From an uncultured Clostridia bacterium (GTDB lineage: Bacteria; Bacillota; Clostridia; Oscillospirales; Oscillospiraceae): a stretch of 18,148 nt of DNA. The position numbers and the translations under genes are program-made. Positions 7,042 to 15,664 of this stretch are shown here, one piece after another. The notes beneath the pieces were generated by a model. It had not been told where the DNA came from. It ran no database searches and worked only from the letters and a program-made list of their open reading frames with translations. How positions within the stretch are numbered: position 1 is the first letter of the stretch; the number at the start of each line of letters is the position of its first letter. Location of the stretch: NCBI GenBank assembly GCA_937893605.1, contig CALBGG010000120.1, positions 1 through 18,148 of the forward strand. The letters run 5' to 3'.

Positions 7042-7908
7042 ATGTCAGAGATAAAAGTAAGCGGTCTGAGCCATGTTTACAGCGCGGACACGCCCTTTGA
7101 AAAAATAGCGATAAAAGATGTAAATGTCGAGATACCGCATGGCCAGCTTGTCGGGCTTATCGGCCATACGGGCTCTGGCAAGAGCACGTTTATCCAGCAT
7201 TTAAACGGACTGCTCGTTCCGACGAGCGGCACCGTGCTCGTCGACAGCGTGAATATAAACGGCGATAAGACCGCGACGCGTGACGTCAGATTCAAGGTCG
7301 GCCTTGTGTTTCAGTACCCGGAGTATCAGCTTTTCGAGGAGACAGTTTATGCCGACATAGCCTTCGGCCCGAAGAACATGAAGCTTACCGAGACGGAAAT
7401 CGACGAGCGCGTGCGCGAAGCCGCCGCCCTTGTCGGCGTGGGCGAGGAGCTTTTCGAGCGCTCGCCGCTTGAGCTGTCCGGCGGCCAGAAGCGCAGAGTC
7501 GCCATAGCCGGCGTTATTGCGATGCGCCCAGGCGTTCTCATTCTCGATGAACCGACGGCCGGCCTTGATCCGGCAGGATGCAAAAGAATACTCGAGACGA
7601 TCTGCGACTACCGAGAAAAAACGGGATCTACCGTCGTGATCGTGAGCCACAGCATGGATGATGTTGCACGTATTGCCGACAGGCTTATCGTGTTCAATCA
7701 CGGCAGGATCCGTTTTGACGGAACTCCCGAAGAAGTGTTTTCAAACCCTAAGGAGCTTTCGGATATCGGTCTGTCCGTCCCGGCACCGACGCAGATAGCC
7801 GCCGCACTGCGCGAGCTGGGCGTCCGGATAGAGGGGTCGATTTACACCAACGAGCAGCTGCTCGCAGCTCTCCTTAAACTGAAAAAGGAGGACGAACGCA
7901 ATGCTTAA
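7042..7908 (+). CDS. ecfA2: ECF transporter energising ATPase 2 (CbiO-type)
   Basis: This 288-residue ABC ATPase is the partner of EcfA1 in the heterodimer. Motifs are Walker A GHTGSGKST (41-49), Q-loop Gln91 in VFQYPEYQLFEETV, signature LSGGQKRR (145-152), Walker B VLILDEP (165-171) and switch His203. FQYPEYQLF followed by paired Glu is the EcfA2 hallmark. The ATG is one base after the ecfA1 stop, with AAAGGA 11 bases ahead. Its 3' end overlaps ecfT by eight bases, which should keep the subunits in balance. Confidence 0.95.
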   Translation: MSEIKVSGLSHVYSADTPFEKIAIKDVNVEIPHGQLVGLIGHTGSGKSTFIQHLNGLLVPTSGTVLVDSVNINGDKTATRDVRFKVGLVFQYPEYQLFEETVYADIAFGPKNMKLTETEIDERVREAAALVGVGEELFERSPLELSGGQKRRVAIAGVIAMRPGVLILDEPTAGLDPAGCKRILETICDYREKTGSTVVIVSHSMDDVARIADRLIVFNHGRIRFDGTPEEVFSNPKELSDIGLSVPAPTQIAAALRELGVRIEGSIYTNEQLLAALLKLKKEDERNA

Positions 7909-8698
7909 GGATATTACTCTCGGCCAGTATTTCCCCGGAGATACAGTCGTGCACAGGCTCGATCCGCGCACGAAGCTCCTGCTGGTTGTAATATATATAG
8001 TAGGGCTTTTTAATTCCACAGGCTGGGCAAGCTATGCATTTGTCATCCTCGTTACGGCGCTGAGCATGGCAATATCGAAGATAAAGCCAAAATCTGCGCT
8101 CAAGGGACTCAAGCCGCTGATAATCATTATCATTCTCACGGCGGTGCTGAATATTTTCTACACCGACGGAACGCCGATAGCTGAAGGCTGGATCGTAACA
8201 TGGGAAGGCATAGAGCGCGCAGTCATGATGTCGCTGCGTATTATCCTCCTCATCGTCGGAACGTTTATGCTGACGTATACGACGAGCCCCATTGCGCTCA
8301 CCGACGGGCTTGAGATCATGATGGGGCCTTTAAAGAAGATAAAGATACCCGTCCACGAGATGAGCATGATGATGAGCATGGCGCTGAGATTTATTCCCAC
8401 GCTCATCGAGGAGACTGATAAAATAATGTCCGCACAGAAGGCGCGCGGCGCGGATTTTGACAGCGGAAATCTGTTTCAGCGCGCAAAGGCGCTGCTGCCG
8501 ATACTTGTTCCGCTGTTCGTCTCGGCCTTCCGCCGTGCAGACGAGCTGGCCGTTGCCATGGAAAGCCGATGCTACCACGGCGGCAAGGGCAGAACGAGAA
8601 TGAAGCAGCTGAAAATGCAGGGCATAGACCTATGGGCGCTTGTGCTCGGTGCGGCGTTCCTCGCGGCGATCTTCGTCATGAAGCACTTCGGGCTTTGA
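7901..8698 (+). CDS. ecfT: ECF transporter transmembrane component T
   Basis: This 265-residue membrane protein is the scaffold that couples the two ATPases to an S component. Hydrophobic segments lie at about 24-40, 42-58, 72-86, 107-127 and 243-261. The coupling helices end in the family's Arg motifs: ARG at 181-183 and, after RRADELAVAME, SRC at 222-224, where the textbook second motif is also Ala-Arg-Gly. The basic stretch after it (HGGKGRTRMK) is normal for this family. AAAGGAGG lies within the end of ecfA2, nine bases before the ATG. Confidence 0.93.
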   Translation: MLKDITLGQYFPGDTVVHRLDPRTKLLLVVIYIVGLFNSTGWASYAFVILVTALSMAISKIKPKSALKGLKPLIIIIILTAVLNIFYTDGTPIAEGWIVTWEGIERAVMMSLRIILLIVGTFMLTYTTSPIALTDGLEIMMGPLKKIKIPVHEMSMMMSMALRFIPTLIEETDKIMSAQKARGADFDSGNLFQRAKALLPILVPLFVSAFRRADELAVAMESRCYHGGKGRTRMKQLKMQGIDLWALVLGAAFLAAIFVMKHFGL

Positions 8699-8709
8699 GG
8701 GCTGAAGCT

Positions 8710-9477
8710 ATGAGAAACATTGCATTGCGCCTGCGCTATGACGGCAGCCGCTATCACGGCTGGCAGGTGCAGAAAAACGACGTTTCCGTTTGCAGCACCG
8801 TGCAGGATGCGCTATCTAAGATATGTGAGCATCCCGTGAAGCTCACAGGCTGCGGCCGCACAGACGCGGGAGTGCACGCGCTAAGATACTGCGCAAACTT
8901 CCGCACCGACTGCCGCATACCCATTGACCGTTTTCCGCTGGCGGCAAATTCGCGCCTGCCTGATGATATAGCGGTAGCGGATGCCGTCGAGGTGGACGAG
9001 CGCTTCAACGCCATATCCTCCTGCGTGAAAAAAGAGTATATTTATAAGATACACAACTCGAACATCCGCGATCCCTTCCTTGAAAAGCGCGCCTGCTTTT
9101 ATCCGCAGGAGCTCGACATGGACAGGATGAAGGCGGCGGCCAAAGCCTTTGAGGGCACGCATGATTTTGCTGCAGTGCGCTCGCTCGGAACGCAGACGAA
9201 GACCACAGTGCGAACGGTGTACAGCTGCACAGCCGAGAAAGCGGATGATCTTATAACCGTTTCTGTTTGCGCAAACGGCTTTCTGTACAACATGTGCCGC
9301 GCAATAGTAGGAACACTGGTGTACGCGTCCTACGGGAAGATAGAACCCGGGGATATCCCCAAGCTCCTGGAACTCGGCGACCGGCGGCTCACAGGGCCGA
9401 CGATGCCGCCGCAGGGCTTGTATCTTAACAGAGTGTGGTATGAAGGTCCGGCCGGTATCATGATGCTGAAGGACTGA
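8710..9477 (+). CDS. truA: tRNA pseudouridine(38-40) synthase
   Basis: This 255-residue enzyme converts uridines 38, 39 and 40 of the tRNA anticodon arm to pseudouridine. The catalytic Asp52 sits in GCGRTDAGVHA (47-57). Other TruA features are LRYDGSRYHGWQ near the start, KEYIYKI in the centre, FLYNMCRAIVGTL for nucleotide contact, and the C-terminal PPQGLYL. Length is usual for bacterial TruA. GAGGG precedes the ATG by about nine bases, 11 bases after ecfT. truA next to ecfA-ecfA-ecfT is a common Firmicutes order, although there the set usually follows ribosomal protein genes, which are absent here. Confidence 0.96.
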   Translation: MRNIALRLRYDGSRYHGWQVQKNDVSVCSTVQDALSKICEHPVKLTGCGRTDAGVHALRYCANFRTDCRIPIDRFPLAANSRLPDDIAVADAVEVDERFNAISSCVKKEYIYKIHNSNIRDPFLEKRACFYPQELDMDRMKAAAKAFEGTHDFAAVRSLGTQTKTTVRTVYSCTAEKADDLITVSVCANGFLYNMCRAIVGTLVYASYGKIEPGDIPKLLELGDRRLTGPTMPPQGLYLNRVWYEGPAGIMMLKD

Positions 9478-9484
9478 ATACTTA

Positions 9485-10474
9485 ATGAAAAAACTACTGA
9501 TCTCAGCCTTTTCGCTGTGCCTGATTTTCTGTTCCTGCACGGGGAAAACGGAGTTTTCCGGATCTTTTATCTGCGGCGAGGCCGACGCCTATGCCGTGTG
9601 CAAAAGCGCCATTTTGACCGCAAGCCCCGGCAGCGTAAAATGCTTTGACAGCGCGGGCGATATTGTATTCGAGCGGGAGCTTGAGCTGATGCCTGCTCAT
9701 ATAACGAAAAGCGGTGCTCTCGCCGCAGCATATGCAGAGGACGGACGCAGCGTCGTGTATTCCGACGGCGAAACCATAAGCACGGATAACGATATCATCT
9801 GCGCAAAGCTGTCGGAAAAAGGCTTTGTTGCCCTGTGTACAGATGAGCCGGGCTATATGGGCAGCGTTACTGTGTATTCACCGGAGAAAAAGCCGGTGTA
9901 CAAATGGTACTGCGCAAAGCAGAGCCTTGTATCGGCCGCCGTTTCGCCTGACGCAGAGCGCCTTGCGGTGCTCACGGATGAGGGCATACGCCTGTTTTCG
10001 CTCGACAGCGAGAAGGAACGAGGCTTTTTTGAATGTGCCGGTCTGCGAGATGTCGTCTGGCTCGGAGAGCGGGTCTGCGGTATCGGAGAGTGCGGCGTGT
10101 ATGTCTGCGATGATCGGGGCAGGATCAGTGGAAAACGCGAATTTTCAGGCAAAATCAACGGAAAATTCGGGGTACTTGACAAAAAGCTCATAATAGAGGT
10201 GAGGGAGCACGCTTACGGCGAAGCCGGAGATGTGTGTGTTCTCGATGACAGCCTTGATATCAAAGGCAGAATATCGCCGGGTGCTGAGCTGTGGTCTCTT
10301 GATTGCAGTGATAATTGTATAGCGCTCCTCACGCAAAACGGCGTTAGCGTATACAGCGATAAGGCAAGGCTTTTGCTTTCGGAAAAAACGCCGGGGGCAA
10401 AGACGGCGCTGCTGAACGCTAATGGCAAGGTTATCGCCGTCGGCGGAGGCAGCGTGTGGGGTATAGAGAAATGA
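9485..10474 (+). CDS. Predicted lipoprotein with a beta-propeller-like fold, unknown function
   Basis: This 329-residue protein begins with a signal of lipoprotein type (KKLLISAFSLCLIF) and a plausible lipobox ending at Cys18 (F-C-S-C). The rest is built of short beta-rich repeats: SPGSVKCFDSAGDIVF, AVSPDAERLAVLTDEGIRLF, VCGIGECGVYVCDDRG and others, recalling WD or quinoprotein-type propellers. I do not recognise a named family with confidence; a DUF5711-like protein is a possible relative. It has about 16 cysteines, many for a secreted protein, and no catalytic motif. It lies seven bases after truA and seven before the CvpA-like gene, so it may act with that membrane protein at the cell surface. 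Confidence 0.7.
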   Translation: MKKLLISAFSLCLIFCSCTGKTEFSGSFICGEADAYAVCKSAILTASPGSVKCFDSAGDIVFERELELMPAHITKSGALAAAYAEDGRSVVYSDGETISTDNDIICAKLSEKGFVALCTDEPGYMGSVTVYSPEKKPVYKWYCAKQSLVSAAVSPDAERLAVLTDEGIRLFSLDSEKERGFFECAGLRDVVWLGERVCGIGECGVYVCDDRGRISGKREFSGKINGKFGVLDKKLIIEVREHAYGEAGDVCVLDDSLDIKGRISPGAELWSLDCSDNCIALLTQNGVSVYSDKARLLLSEKTPGAKTALLNANGKVIAVGGGSVWGIEK

Positions 10475-10481
10475 ATAACTC

Positions 10482-11189
10482 ATGAGATTTGTAATTGAAC
10501 TGAGTCTGCTGCTAATAATATTTTATTGCACATGGCGCGGATACAGACGCGGAGCGGTAAACGCTGCGATAAGCCTTGCGGCCATCGTTATCGCATCGCT
10601 ATGCGGACTTGTTATAGCGTCGAGCGCGGCACCGTCCATGGCGTATCCGCTGCGCCCGTTTCTTGCAGGGTATATAGACTCGCAGCTTGAAACCGAGGCC
10701 GCAAGAGCCGCGGGTATCGACGATACGCGCATTGAGGACACCATAAGGGAAGACCCGGAGCTTTTGACGCCCTATGCCGAAAGCTGCCTTGAAAGCCTCG
10801 GCTTTAATGAAATGCGTGCCAAAAGCTATTGCGGCAATGCGCAGAGTATATACTCCGAGTATGAGATAGACGCGACGACTGCTGCGGCTCACGCCGGCAG
10901 TGAGGCTGTTGCCTACGCGATATGCTCGGTCATATTCTTTCTGCTTGCGATGCTGCTCATTTCGCTTATAAAACAGATATTCGGTCTGCGTTTCCGGATA
11001 ACCGACAACGCGGATATTGACCTCTACGGAGGAGCCGCATTCGGCTTTGCGTGCGGCTGTGTATACTGTACGGGGCTGTGCTGGCTTCTCAGCTTCTGCG
11101 GCAATATGATAGGCAGGCAAACCTTGGACGACGGCCTGTTCAGCAGATTCTTCCTCATGCTGAGCAATGCGGCCGACAAAATATTTTAA
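10482..11189 (+). CDS. CvpA-family membrane protein
   Basis: This is a 235-residue protein. Two helices (about 3-18 and 24-48) enclose the motif YRRGAVNAAISL, the CvpA-family opening. A soluble domain of some 85 residues, rich in acidic residues, follows; then two more helices at about 139-162 and 186-207, the last unusually rich in Cys (GFACGCVYCTGLCWLLSFC). CvpA proteins are needed for colicin V production in E. coli and for envelope robustness elsewhere; the biochemical role is unknown. The extended loop between helices 2 and 3 makes this longer than the classical protein of about 160 residues. No clear ribosome site is seen, so translation is probably coupled to the gene before. Confidence 0.75.
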   Translation: MRFVIELSLLLIIFYCTWRGYRRGAVNAAISLAAIVIASLCGLVIASSAAPSMAYPLRPFLAGYIDSQLETEAARAAGIDDTRIEDTIREDPELLTPYAESCLESLGFNEMRAKSYCGNAQSIYSEYEIDATTAAAHAGSEAVAYAICSVIFFLLAMLLISLIKQIFGLRFRITDNADIDLYGGAAFGFACGCVYCTGLCWLLSFCGNMIGRQTLDDGLFSRFFLMLSNAADKIF

Positions 11190-11206
11190 TGACAGGAGGA
11201 TAAATT

Positions 11207-13558
11207 ATGCAAGCAAAAATGTGCTCACGCTGCGGCAAAAATGTTGCGGTGGTGTTTATAACCAAGCTTGAGGGCGGAGTTCAGAAAAATGAAGGGCTGT
11301 GCCTGAAATGCGCAAGAGAGCTGCACATAAAGCCCGTTGACGATATGATCGAAAAAATGGGCATATCCGATGAGGATCTCGATAATCTCAGCGGTGAAAT
11401 GATGAACGCCTTAAACGGCGTTGAAAGCCTTATGGATATGAATCTTGACCCCGACGGTGACGGAGACGCTGACGGCGATGACGACGGCAAGACCGCGACT
11501 TTCCCGTTTTTGAACAGACTGTTCGGAAACGGAAATAACACCCCTGCCGAGAGCGTAAATAATTCAAATTCCGCGCCTCAGCAGACGGCCAAGGATGGCG
11601 GAAAGCCTCCCAAACGCAAGTTTTTGGACAATTACTGCATAAATCTCACCGACAGAGCCAGAGCGGGAAAACTCGACAATGTGATAGGCCGCGAGGAGGA
11701 GCTTGAGCGCGTCATTCAGATCCTCAACCGCCGCCAGAAGAATAATCCCTGCCTCATCGGCGAGCCGGGCGTCGGCAAAACGGCCGTTGCCGAGGGGCTT
11801 GCCCAGCGCATAGCGCTCGACCGGGTGCCGTATAAGCTGCTCGGCAAGGAGGTATACCTGCTCGACCTCACGGCGCTCGTAGCCGGAACGCAGTTCAGGG
11901 GTCAGTTTGAGAGCCGCATGAAGGGGCTTATCGAGGAGATTCGCAAGCAGGGCAATATAATTCTCGTCATCGACGAGGTGCACAATATCGTCGGAGCGGG
12001 CGACGCCGAGGGCAGCATGAACGCGGCAAATATCCTAAAGCCCGCGCTGTCGAGAGGCGAGATACAGGTCATCGGCGCCACGACCTTCACCGAGTACCGC
12101 AAGCACATCGAAAAGGACTCCGCGCTCGAGCGCAGGTTCCAGCCCGTTACTATAAACGAGCCCTCGGTGTCCGACAGTATCGAGATACTCAAGGGCATAA
12201 GAAAATACTATGAGGATTACCACGGCGTCAGGATATCCGACGAGATGTGCGCCGAGGCTGTCAAAATGTCAGAGCGCTATATAACCGACCGTTTCCTGCC
12301 GGATAAGGCCATAGACCTTATCGACGAGGCGTGCTCGGATGTAAACCTCAAGGATAAGAGTATCATCCGCCGTGCGGAGCTGCAGAAGGATCTTGACGAT
12401 CTGCGCTATGAGCGCGAGGCGCTCATGAGCGCCGACGCACCAAAGGGCGAGGAGCTCACCGACGATGTTCTCGATAAGCGCTACGAGCGTATAGCCGAGC
12501 TTCGCAGCAAGGAAATGCAGCGCGAGCAGGAGCTTGCCGCCCTTGACCTTGAGGGCGTTCCGGAGCTTACTGTTGATAACCTTGCCCGCATAATCGAGCT
12601 GTGGACGAAGATCCCGGCCTCGTCGATTCGTGAGGACGAGTTTGAACGCCTTGCCGAGCTCGATAAGCGCCTGAAGGCGCATATAGTCGGCCAGGACGTG
12701 GCGGTAAACGCCGTGTGTGCGGCAATAAAGCGCTCGCGCGTCGGCCTCAAGGCAAAGCGTAAGCCGACGAGCTTCATCTTTGTCGGCGGCACGGGCGTCG
12801 GCAAAACAGAGCTCGTAAAGCGGCTGGCTGCCGATCTTTTCGACTCGCCAGAGTCGCTTATACGCCTTGACATGTCCGAGTTCATGGAAAAGTTCAGCGT
12901 CTCGCGCATTATAGGTTCGCCCCCGGGTTACGTCGGCTACGATGAAGCAGGTCAGCTCACCGAGAAAATACGCCGCAAGCCGTATTCGGTCGTTCTGTTT
13001 GATGAGATAGAGAAGGCACACCCCGACGTTCTGAATATCCTCCTGCAAATTCTCGACGACGGCAGGATCACCGATGCTCAGGGCAGAACGGTCAATTTTG
13101 AAAACACCGTCATCGTCATGACTACCAATGCAGGCTCCAACACAAAGGGCGGCGCAATGGGCTTCGGCGGCACGGTAAACGATATGGGCCGCGAGCGCGC
13201 ACTTAAGGCGCTTAACGACTTTCTGCGCCCCGAGTTTATAAACCGCGTCGACGAGATCGTTTACTTCAACAGCCTTTCCGAGGAAAACTTCCGCAGCATA
13301 GCCGGGCTCATGCTCAGCGAAACGCGCGATGCCATCGCCGAGCGCGGCATAAGCATGACGTGGAGCACCGAGCTTATCGACTACCTCGTAAAAAAGAGCT
13401 ACTCCGTCGTGTACGGTGCGCGTAATCTGCGCCGCACTATCCAGAAGGACGTTGAGGACGCCATCGCGCAGAAGATCATCGACTGCCGCGGTGAAGACGC
13501 GGAGAAAATATATGTCACCGCCGGCGATGACGGGGTCACCGTGGAGGTGAGCCGGTGA
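11207..13558 (+). CDS. clpE: ClpE-like AAA+ unfoldase with N-terminal zinc finger
   Basis: This 783-residue Clp/Hsp100 ATPase unfolds proteins, normally for degradation by ClpP. The N-terminus carries a zinc finger (Cys6, Cys9, Cys32, Cys35) in place of Clp_N repeats, the ClpE arrangement. An acidic linker follows: residues 79-94 hold DxDxDG-type repeats, then a Ser/Asn/Gln-rich stretch to about 135. The first ATPase module has Walker A GEPGVGKT (185-192) and Walker B at 252-257. A short coiled middle domain spans about 385-445. The second module has Walker A GGTGVGKT (527-534), Walker B VVLFDE (595-600), the likely ClpP-docking tripeptide MGF (651-653) and GARN sensor 2 (737-740). AGGAGG lies seven bases before the ATG. 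I saw no tandem CtsR heptads just upstream, so heat control by CtsR is unlikely. Confidence 0.88.
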   Translation: MQAKMCSRCGKNVAVVFITKLEGGVQKNEGLCLKCARELHIKPVDDMIEKMGISDEDLDNLSGEMMNALNGVESLMDMNLDPDGDGDADGDDDGKTATFPFLNRLFGNGNNTPAESVNNSNSAPQQTAKDGGKPPKRKFLDNYCINLTDRARAGKLDNVIGREEELERVIQILNRRQKNNPCLIGEPGVGKTAVAEGLAQRIALDRVPYKLLGKEVYLLDLTALVAGTQFRGQFESRMKGLIEEIRKQGNIILVIDEVHNIVGAGDAEGSMNAANILKPALSRGEIQVIGATTFTEYRKHIEKDSALERRFQPVTINEPSVSDSIEILKGIRKYYEDYHGVRISDEMCAEAVKMSERYITDRFLPDKAIDLIDEACSDVNLKDKSIIRRAELQKDLDDLRYEREALMSADAPKGEELTDDVLDKRYERIAELRSKEMQREQELAALDLEGVPELTVDNLARIIELWTKIPASSIREDEFERLAELDKRLKAHIVGQDVAVNAVCAAIKRSRVGLKAKRKPTSFIFVGGTGVGKTELVKRLAADLFDSPESLIRLDMSEFMEKFSVSRIIGSPPGYVGYDEAGQLTEKIRRKPYSVVLFDEIEKAHPDVLNILLQILDDGRITDAQGRTVNFENTVIVMTTNAGSNTKGGAMGFGGTVNDMGRERALKALNDFLRPEFINRVDEIVYFNSLSEENFRSIAGLMLSETRDAIAERGISMTWSTELIDYLVKKSYSVVYGARNLRRTIQKDVEDAIAQKIIDCRGEDAEKIYVTAGDDGVTVEVSR

Positions 13559-14586
13559 TACGCTTTGAAAGCGATTATCTTGAGGGCGCGGTGCCCGAAA
13601 TAATGAGCAGGCTCATTGAAACAAACTATGAGCAGACGGCAGGCTACGGCACAGACCCCTACTGCCGCGCAGCCCGCGAGAAGATAAAGCTTGAATGCGA
13701 TGCCTTTGATGCGGACGTTCATTTTCTCGTCGGCGGAACTCAGGCAAATCTCACGGTTATTGCCGCCGCGCTGCGTCCGCATCAGGGCGTCATGGCGGCT
13801 GAGACCGCACATATAGAAGCGCATGAGACGGGCGCTGTGGAGGCCACGGGTCACAAGGTCATAACTCTGCCGACCGTTGACGGTAAGATAAATGCCGCCG
13901 ACGTCAGAGACTGCGTTTTGCGCCACAGAGCGGATGAGTCTTTTGAACACATCGTTCAGCCCGCCATGGTCTATATCTCTCAGCCTACTGAGACGGGAAC
14001 GGTCTATTCTCTGCCCGAGCTTGAGGAAATGAGCAGCGTCTGCCGTGAGCTCGGCTTGCTGCTGTTTGTCGACGGTGCGCGCCTTTCCTGCGCGCTTGCC
14101 TGCGAGGGAACGCCGACTCTGCGCGACCTTGCGCGGCTTTGCGACGTGTTCTATATCGGAGGAACAAAACACGGCGCTCTCTTCGGCGAAGCGGTCGTTA
14201 TCAAAAACGCCGCAATAAAAAAAGATTTTCGATATATCATAAAGCAGCGCGGCGGCATGTTTGCCAAGGGCAGACTGCTCGGACTCCAGTTCGACACACT
14301 GTTTACCGACGGCCTGTATTATAAGATAGGCCGCCGAGAGGTAACACAGGCGGCGCGCCTTCGCACGGCTTTCGAGGCAAAGGGCATAGAGTTTGCCTAC
14401 CCGGCCCCGACAAACCAGCTGTTCCCGATACTCAGCGGGACTCAGCTCGAAACTCTGCGCAAAAAGTACAGCTTTTCGATCCAGACCCCGCTGCCGGACG
14501 GCGGCGCGGTGGTTCGATTCTGCACAAGCTGGGCGAGCAAGGAGAGCGATATTGATGCGCTCATTGCCGATATAAAAAATTTTTGA
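13555..14586 (+). CDS. ltaE: Low-specificity threonine aldolase (PLP-dependent, beta-eliminating lyase family)
   Basis: This 343-residue enzyme should cleave L-threonine or L-allo-threonine to glycine and acetaldehyde. Signature residues are FLVGGTQAN (57-65) for phosphate binding, His86 in ETAHIEAH, which stacks on the cofactor, Asp173 and Arg176 in FVDGARL, and the Schiff-base Lys205 in GGTKHGALFGE. Arg in VVRFCTSW near the end should bind the substrate carboxylate. The start is GTG at 13555, overlapping the clpE stop as GTGA, with GGAGG seven bases ahead inside clpE. The phrase GGTKHGALFGEAVV is typical of the ltaA/ltaE branch found in Clostridia. Confidence 0.9.
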   Translation: MIRFESDYLEGAVPEIMSRLIETNYEQTAGYGTDPYCRAAREKIKLECDAFDADVHFLVGGTQANLTVIAAALRPHQGVMAAETAHIEAHETGAVEATGHKVITLPTVDGKINAADVRDCVLRHRADESFEHIVQPAMVYISQPTETGTVYSLPELEEMSSVCRELGLLLFVDGARLSCALACEGTPTLRDLARLCDVFYIGGTKHGALFGEAVVIKNAAIKKDFRYIIKQRGGMFAKGRLLGLQFDTLFTDGLYYKIGRREVTQAARLRTAFEAKGIEFAYPAPTNQLFPILSGTQLETLRKKYSFSIQTPLPDGGAVVRFCTSWASKESDIDALIADIKNF

Positions 14587-14594
14587 GGTGCTTC

Positions 14595-15107
14595 ATGTCT
14601 AAGATAGAGATAATTCAGGGCGATATAACAAAGCAGAGCGTCGACGCTATCGTAAACGCCGCAAACTGCTCGCTGCTCGGCGGCGGCGGAGTCGACGGCG
14701 CTATCCACAGAGCCGCCGGCCCCGAGCTTCTGGCCGAGTGCCGCACATTGGGCGGCTGCAAGACGGGAGAAGCCAAGATCACCCGCGGCTATAAGCTTCC
14801 TGCAAGGTACGTTATCCACACGCCCGGACCGGTCTGGCACGGCGGCAATAAGGGCGAGGCGGACAAGCTTCGCTCCTGCTACCGCAATTGTCTCGTGCTT
14901 GCATCGGAAAACGGCTGCAAAACGGTCGATTTTCCGTCGATATCTACCGGAGTTTATCATTTTCCGCTTGAAAAAGCGTCCGAGATCGCAATAAAAGCCA
15001 TCTCCGACTATCTCCTTGAGCATCCGGAGATCGAGCGTGTGCGCATGGTATGCTTTGACGAGCGCACAAAGGATTATTACGAAAAAGCGCTGGAGAAGCT
15101 TAAATGA
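14595..15107 (+). CDS. Macro-domain protein, probable ADP-ribose hydrolase (MacroD-type)
   Basis: This 170-residue protein is a single macro domain. It has the MacroD-type landmarks GDIT (9-12), NAAN (21-24), GGGGVDGAIHRAAG (29-42), GEAKITRGY (58-66) and SISTGVYHFP (115-124), which bind ADP-ribose and its distal ribose. Relatives remove O-acetyl groups from O-acetyl-ADP-ribose or hydrolyse mono-ADP-ribose from proteins. The frame is open four codons earlier from a TTG at 14583, but GAGG at 14585-14588 is correctly spaced only for the ATG at 14595. It begins eight bases after ltaE and overlaps the rhomboid gene as ATGA. Confidence 0.92.
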   Translation: MSKIEIIQGDITKQSVDAIVNAANCSLLGGGGVDGAIHRAAGPELLAECRTLGGCKTGEAKITRGYKLPARYVIHTPGPVWHGGNKGEADKLRSCYRNCLVLASENGCKTVDFPSISTGVYHFPLEKASEIAIKAISDYLLEHPEIERVRMVCFDERTKDYYEKALEKLK

Positions 15108-15664
15108 AAAGACTGTTCAGACTTCAATATAACGCCCCCGTGACGCTGACCTTTGCGCTCATATCGCTGCTCGCGCTGCTGCTCGGAAAGCTGACAAACG
15201 GCTGGACGGATACATATCTTTTCAGCGTGTGGCACTCGTCACTGTCGGATATTCTTACATATCCGCGCTTTTTCCTGCATGTTCTCGGCCATGTCGATTA
15301 TGACCATTACATAGGCAATATGATGATGATACTCGTCGTTGGACCCGGACTTGAGGAAAAATACGGCAGCCGGAACATTTTAAGCGCTATCGTCATAACG
15401 GCGCTCGTGTCGGGCCTCGTGTACTGGTTTCTGTTCCCCGGCTCTATGCTCATGGGCGCATCGGGTATAGTTTTCATGATGATAGTCATGGCCTCGCTTG
15501 CCGGAATGCGCGACGGATGCATACCAATAACGCTCATCCTCGTTCTCGTTCTCTACCTCGGCAGCGAGATAGTTGACGGAGTTATGCTCAAGGATAACGT
15601 CTCGCAGCTTACGCATATAATCGGCGGCATCTGCGGTGCGGTGCTGGGGCTGAGAAGACGATGA
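15104..15664 (+). CDS. Rhomboid-family intramembrane serine protease
   Basis: This is a 186-residue, six-helix membrane protein of the minimal bacterial rhomboid type. The active-site serine is Ser120 in MGASGIVF, and the partner His171 lies in SQLTHIIGGICG in the last helix. HxxxN (His68 to Asn72, in DHYIGNMMM) supplies the oxyanion side chains, and GPGLEEKYGS follows, as usual. All catalytic residues are therefore present. It should cut transmembrane helices of unknown partners. GGAG lies eight bases before the ATG, which overlaps the macro-domain stop; the next gene overlaps in the same way. Confidence 0.85.
   Translation: MKRLFRLQYNAPVTLTFALISLLALLLGKLTNGWTDTYLFSVWHSSLSDILTYPRFFLHVLGHVDYDHYIGNMMMILVVGPGLEEKYGSRNILSAIVITALVSGLVYWFLFPGSMLMGASGIVFMMIVMASLAGMRDGCIPITLILVLVLYLGSEIVDGVMLKDNVSQLTHIIGGICGAVLGLRRR

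Noticed and set aside
11100..11206. CtsR operator before clpE
   Set aside because: No tandem GGTCAAA heptads are visible in the 100 bases upstream.
12269..13048. 259-codon open frame opposite clpE
   Set aside because: The clpE frame has all AAA+ motifs in this stretch; the antisense frame has none and no start signal.
13399..14172. 257-codon open frame opposite clpE and ltaE
   Set aside because: It spans the junction of two real genes on the other strand and shows no domain.
14812..14820. Exact DnaA box TTATCCACA
   Set aside because: A single copy inside the macro-domain coding sequence, with no cluster or AT-rich unwinding region.
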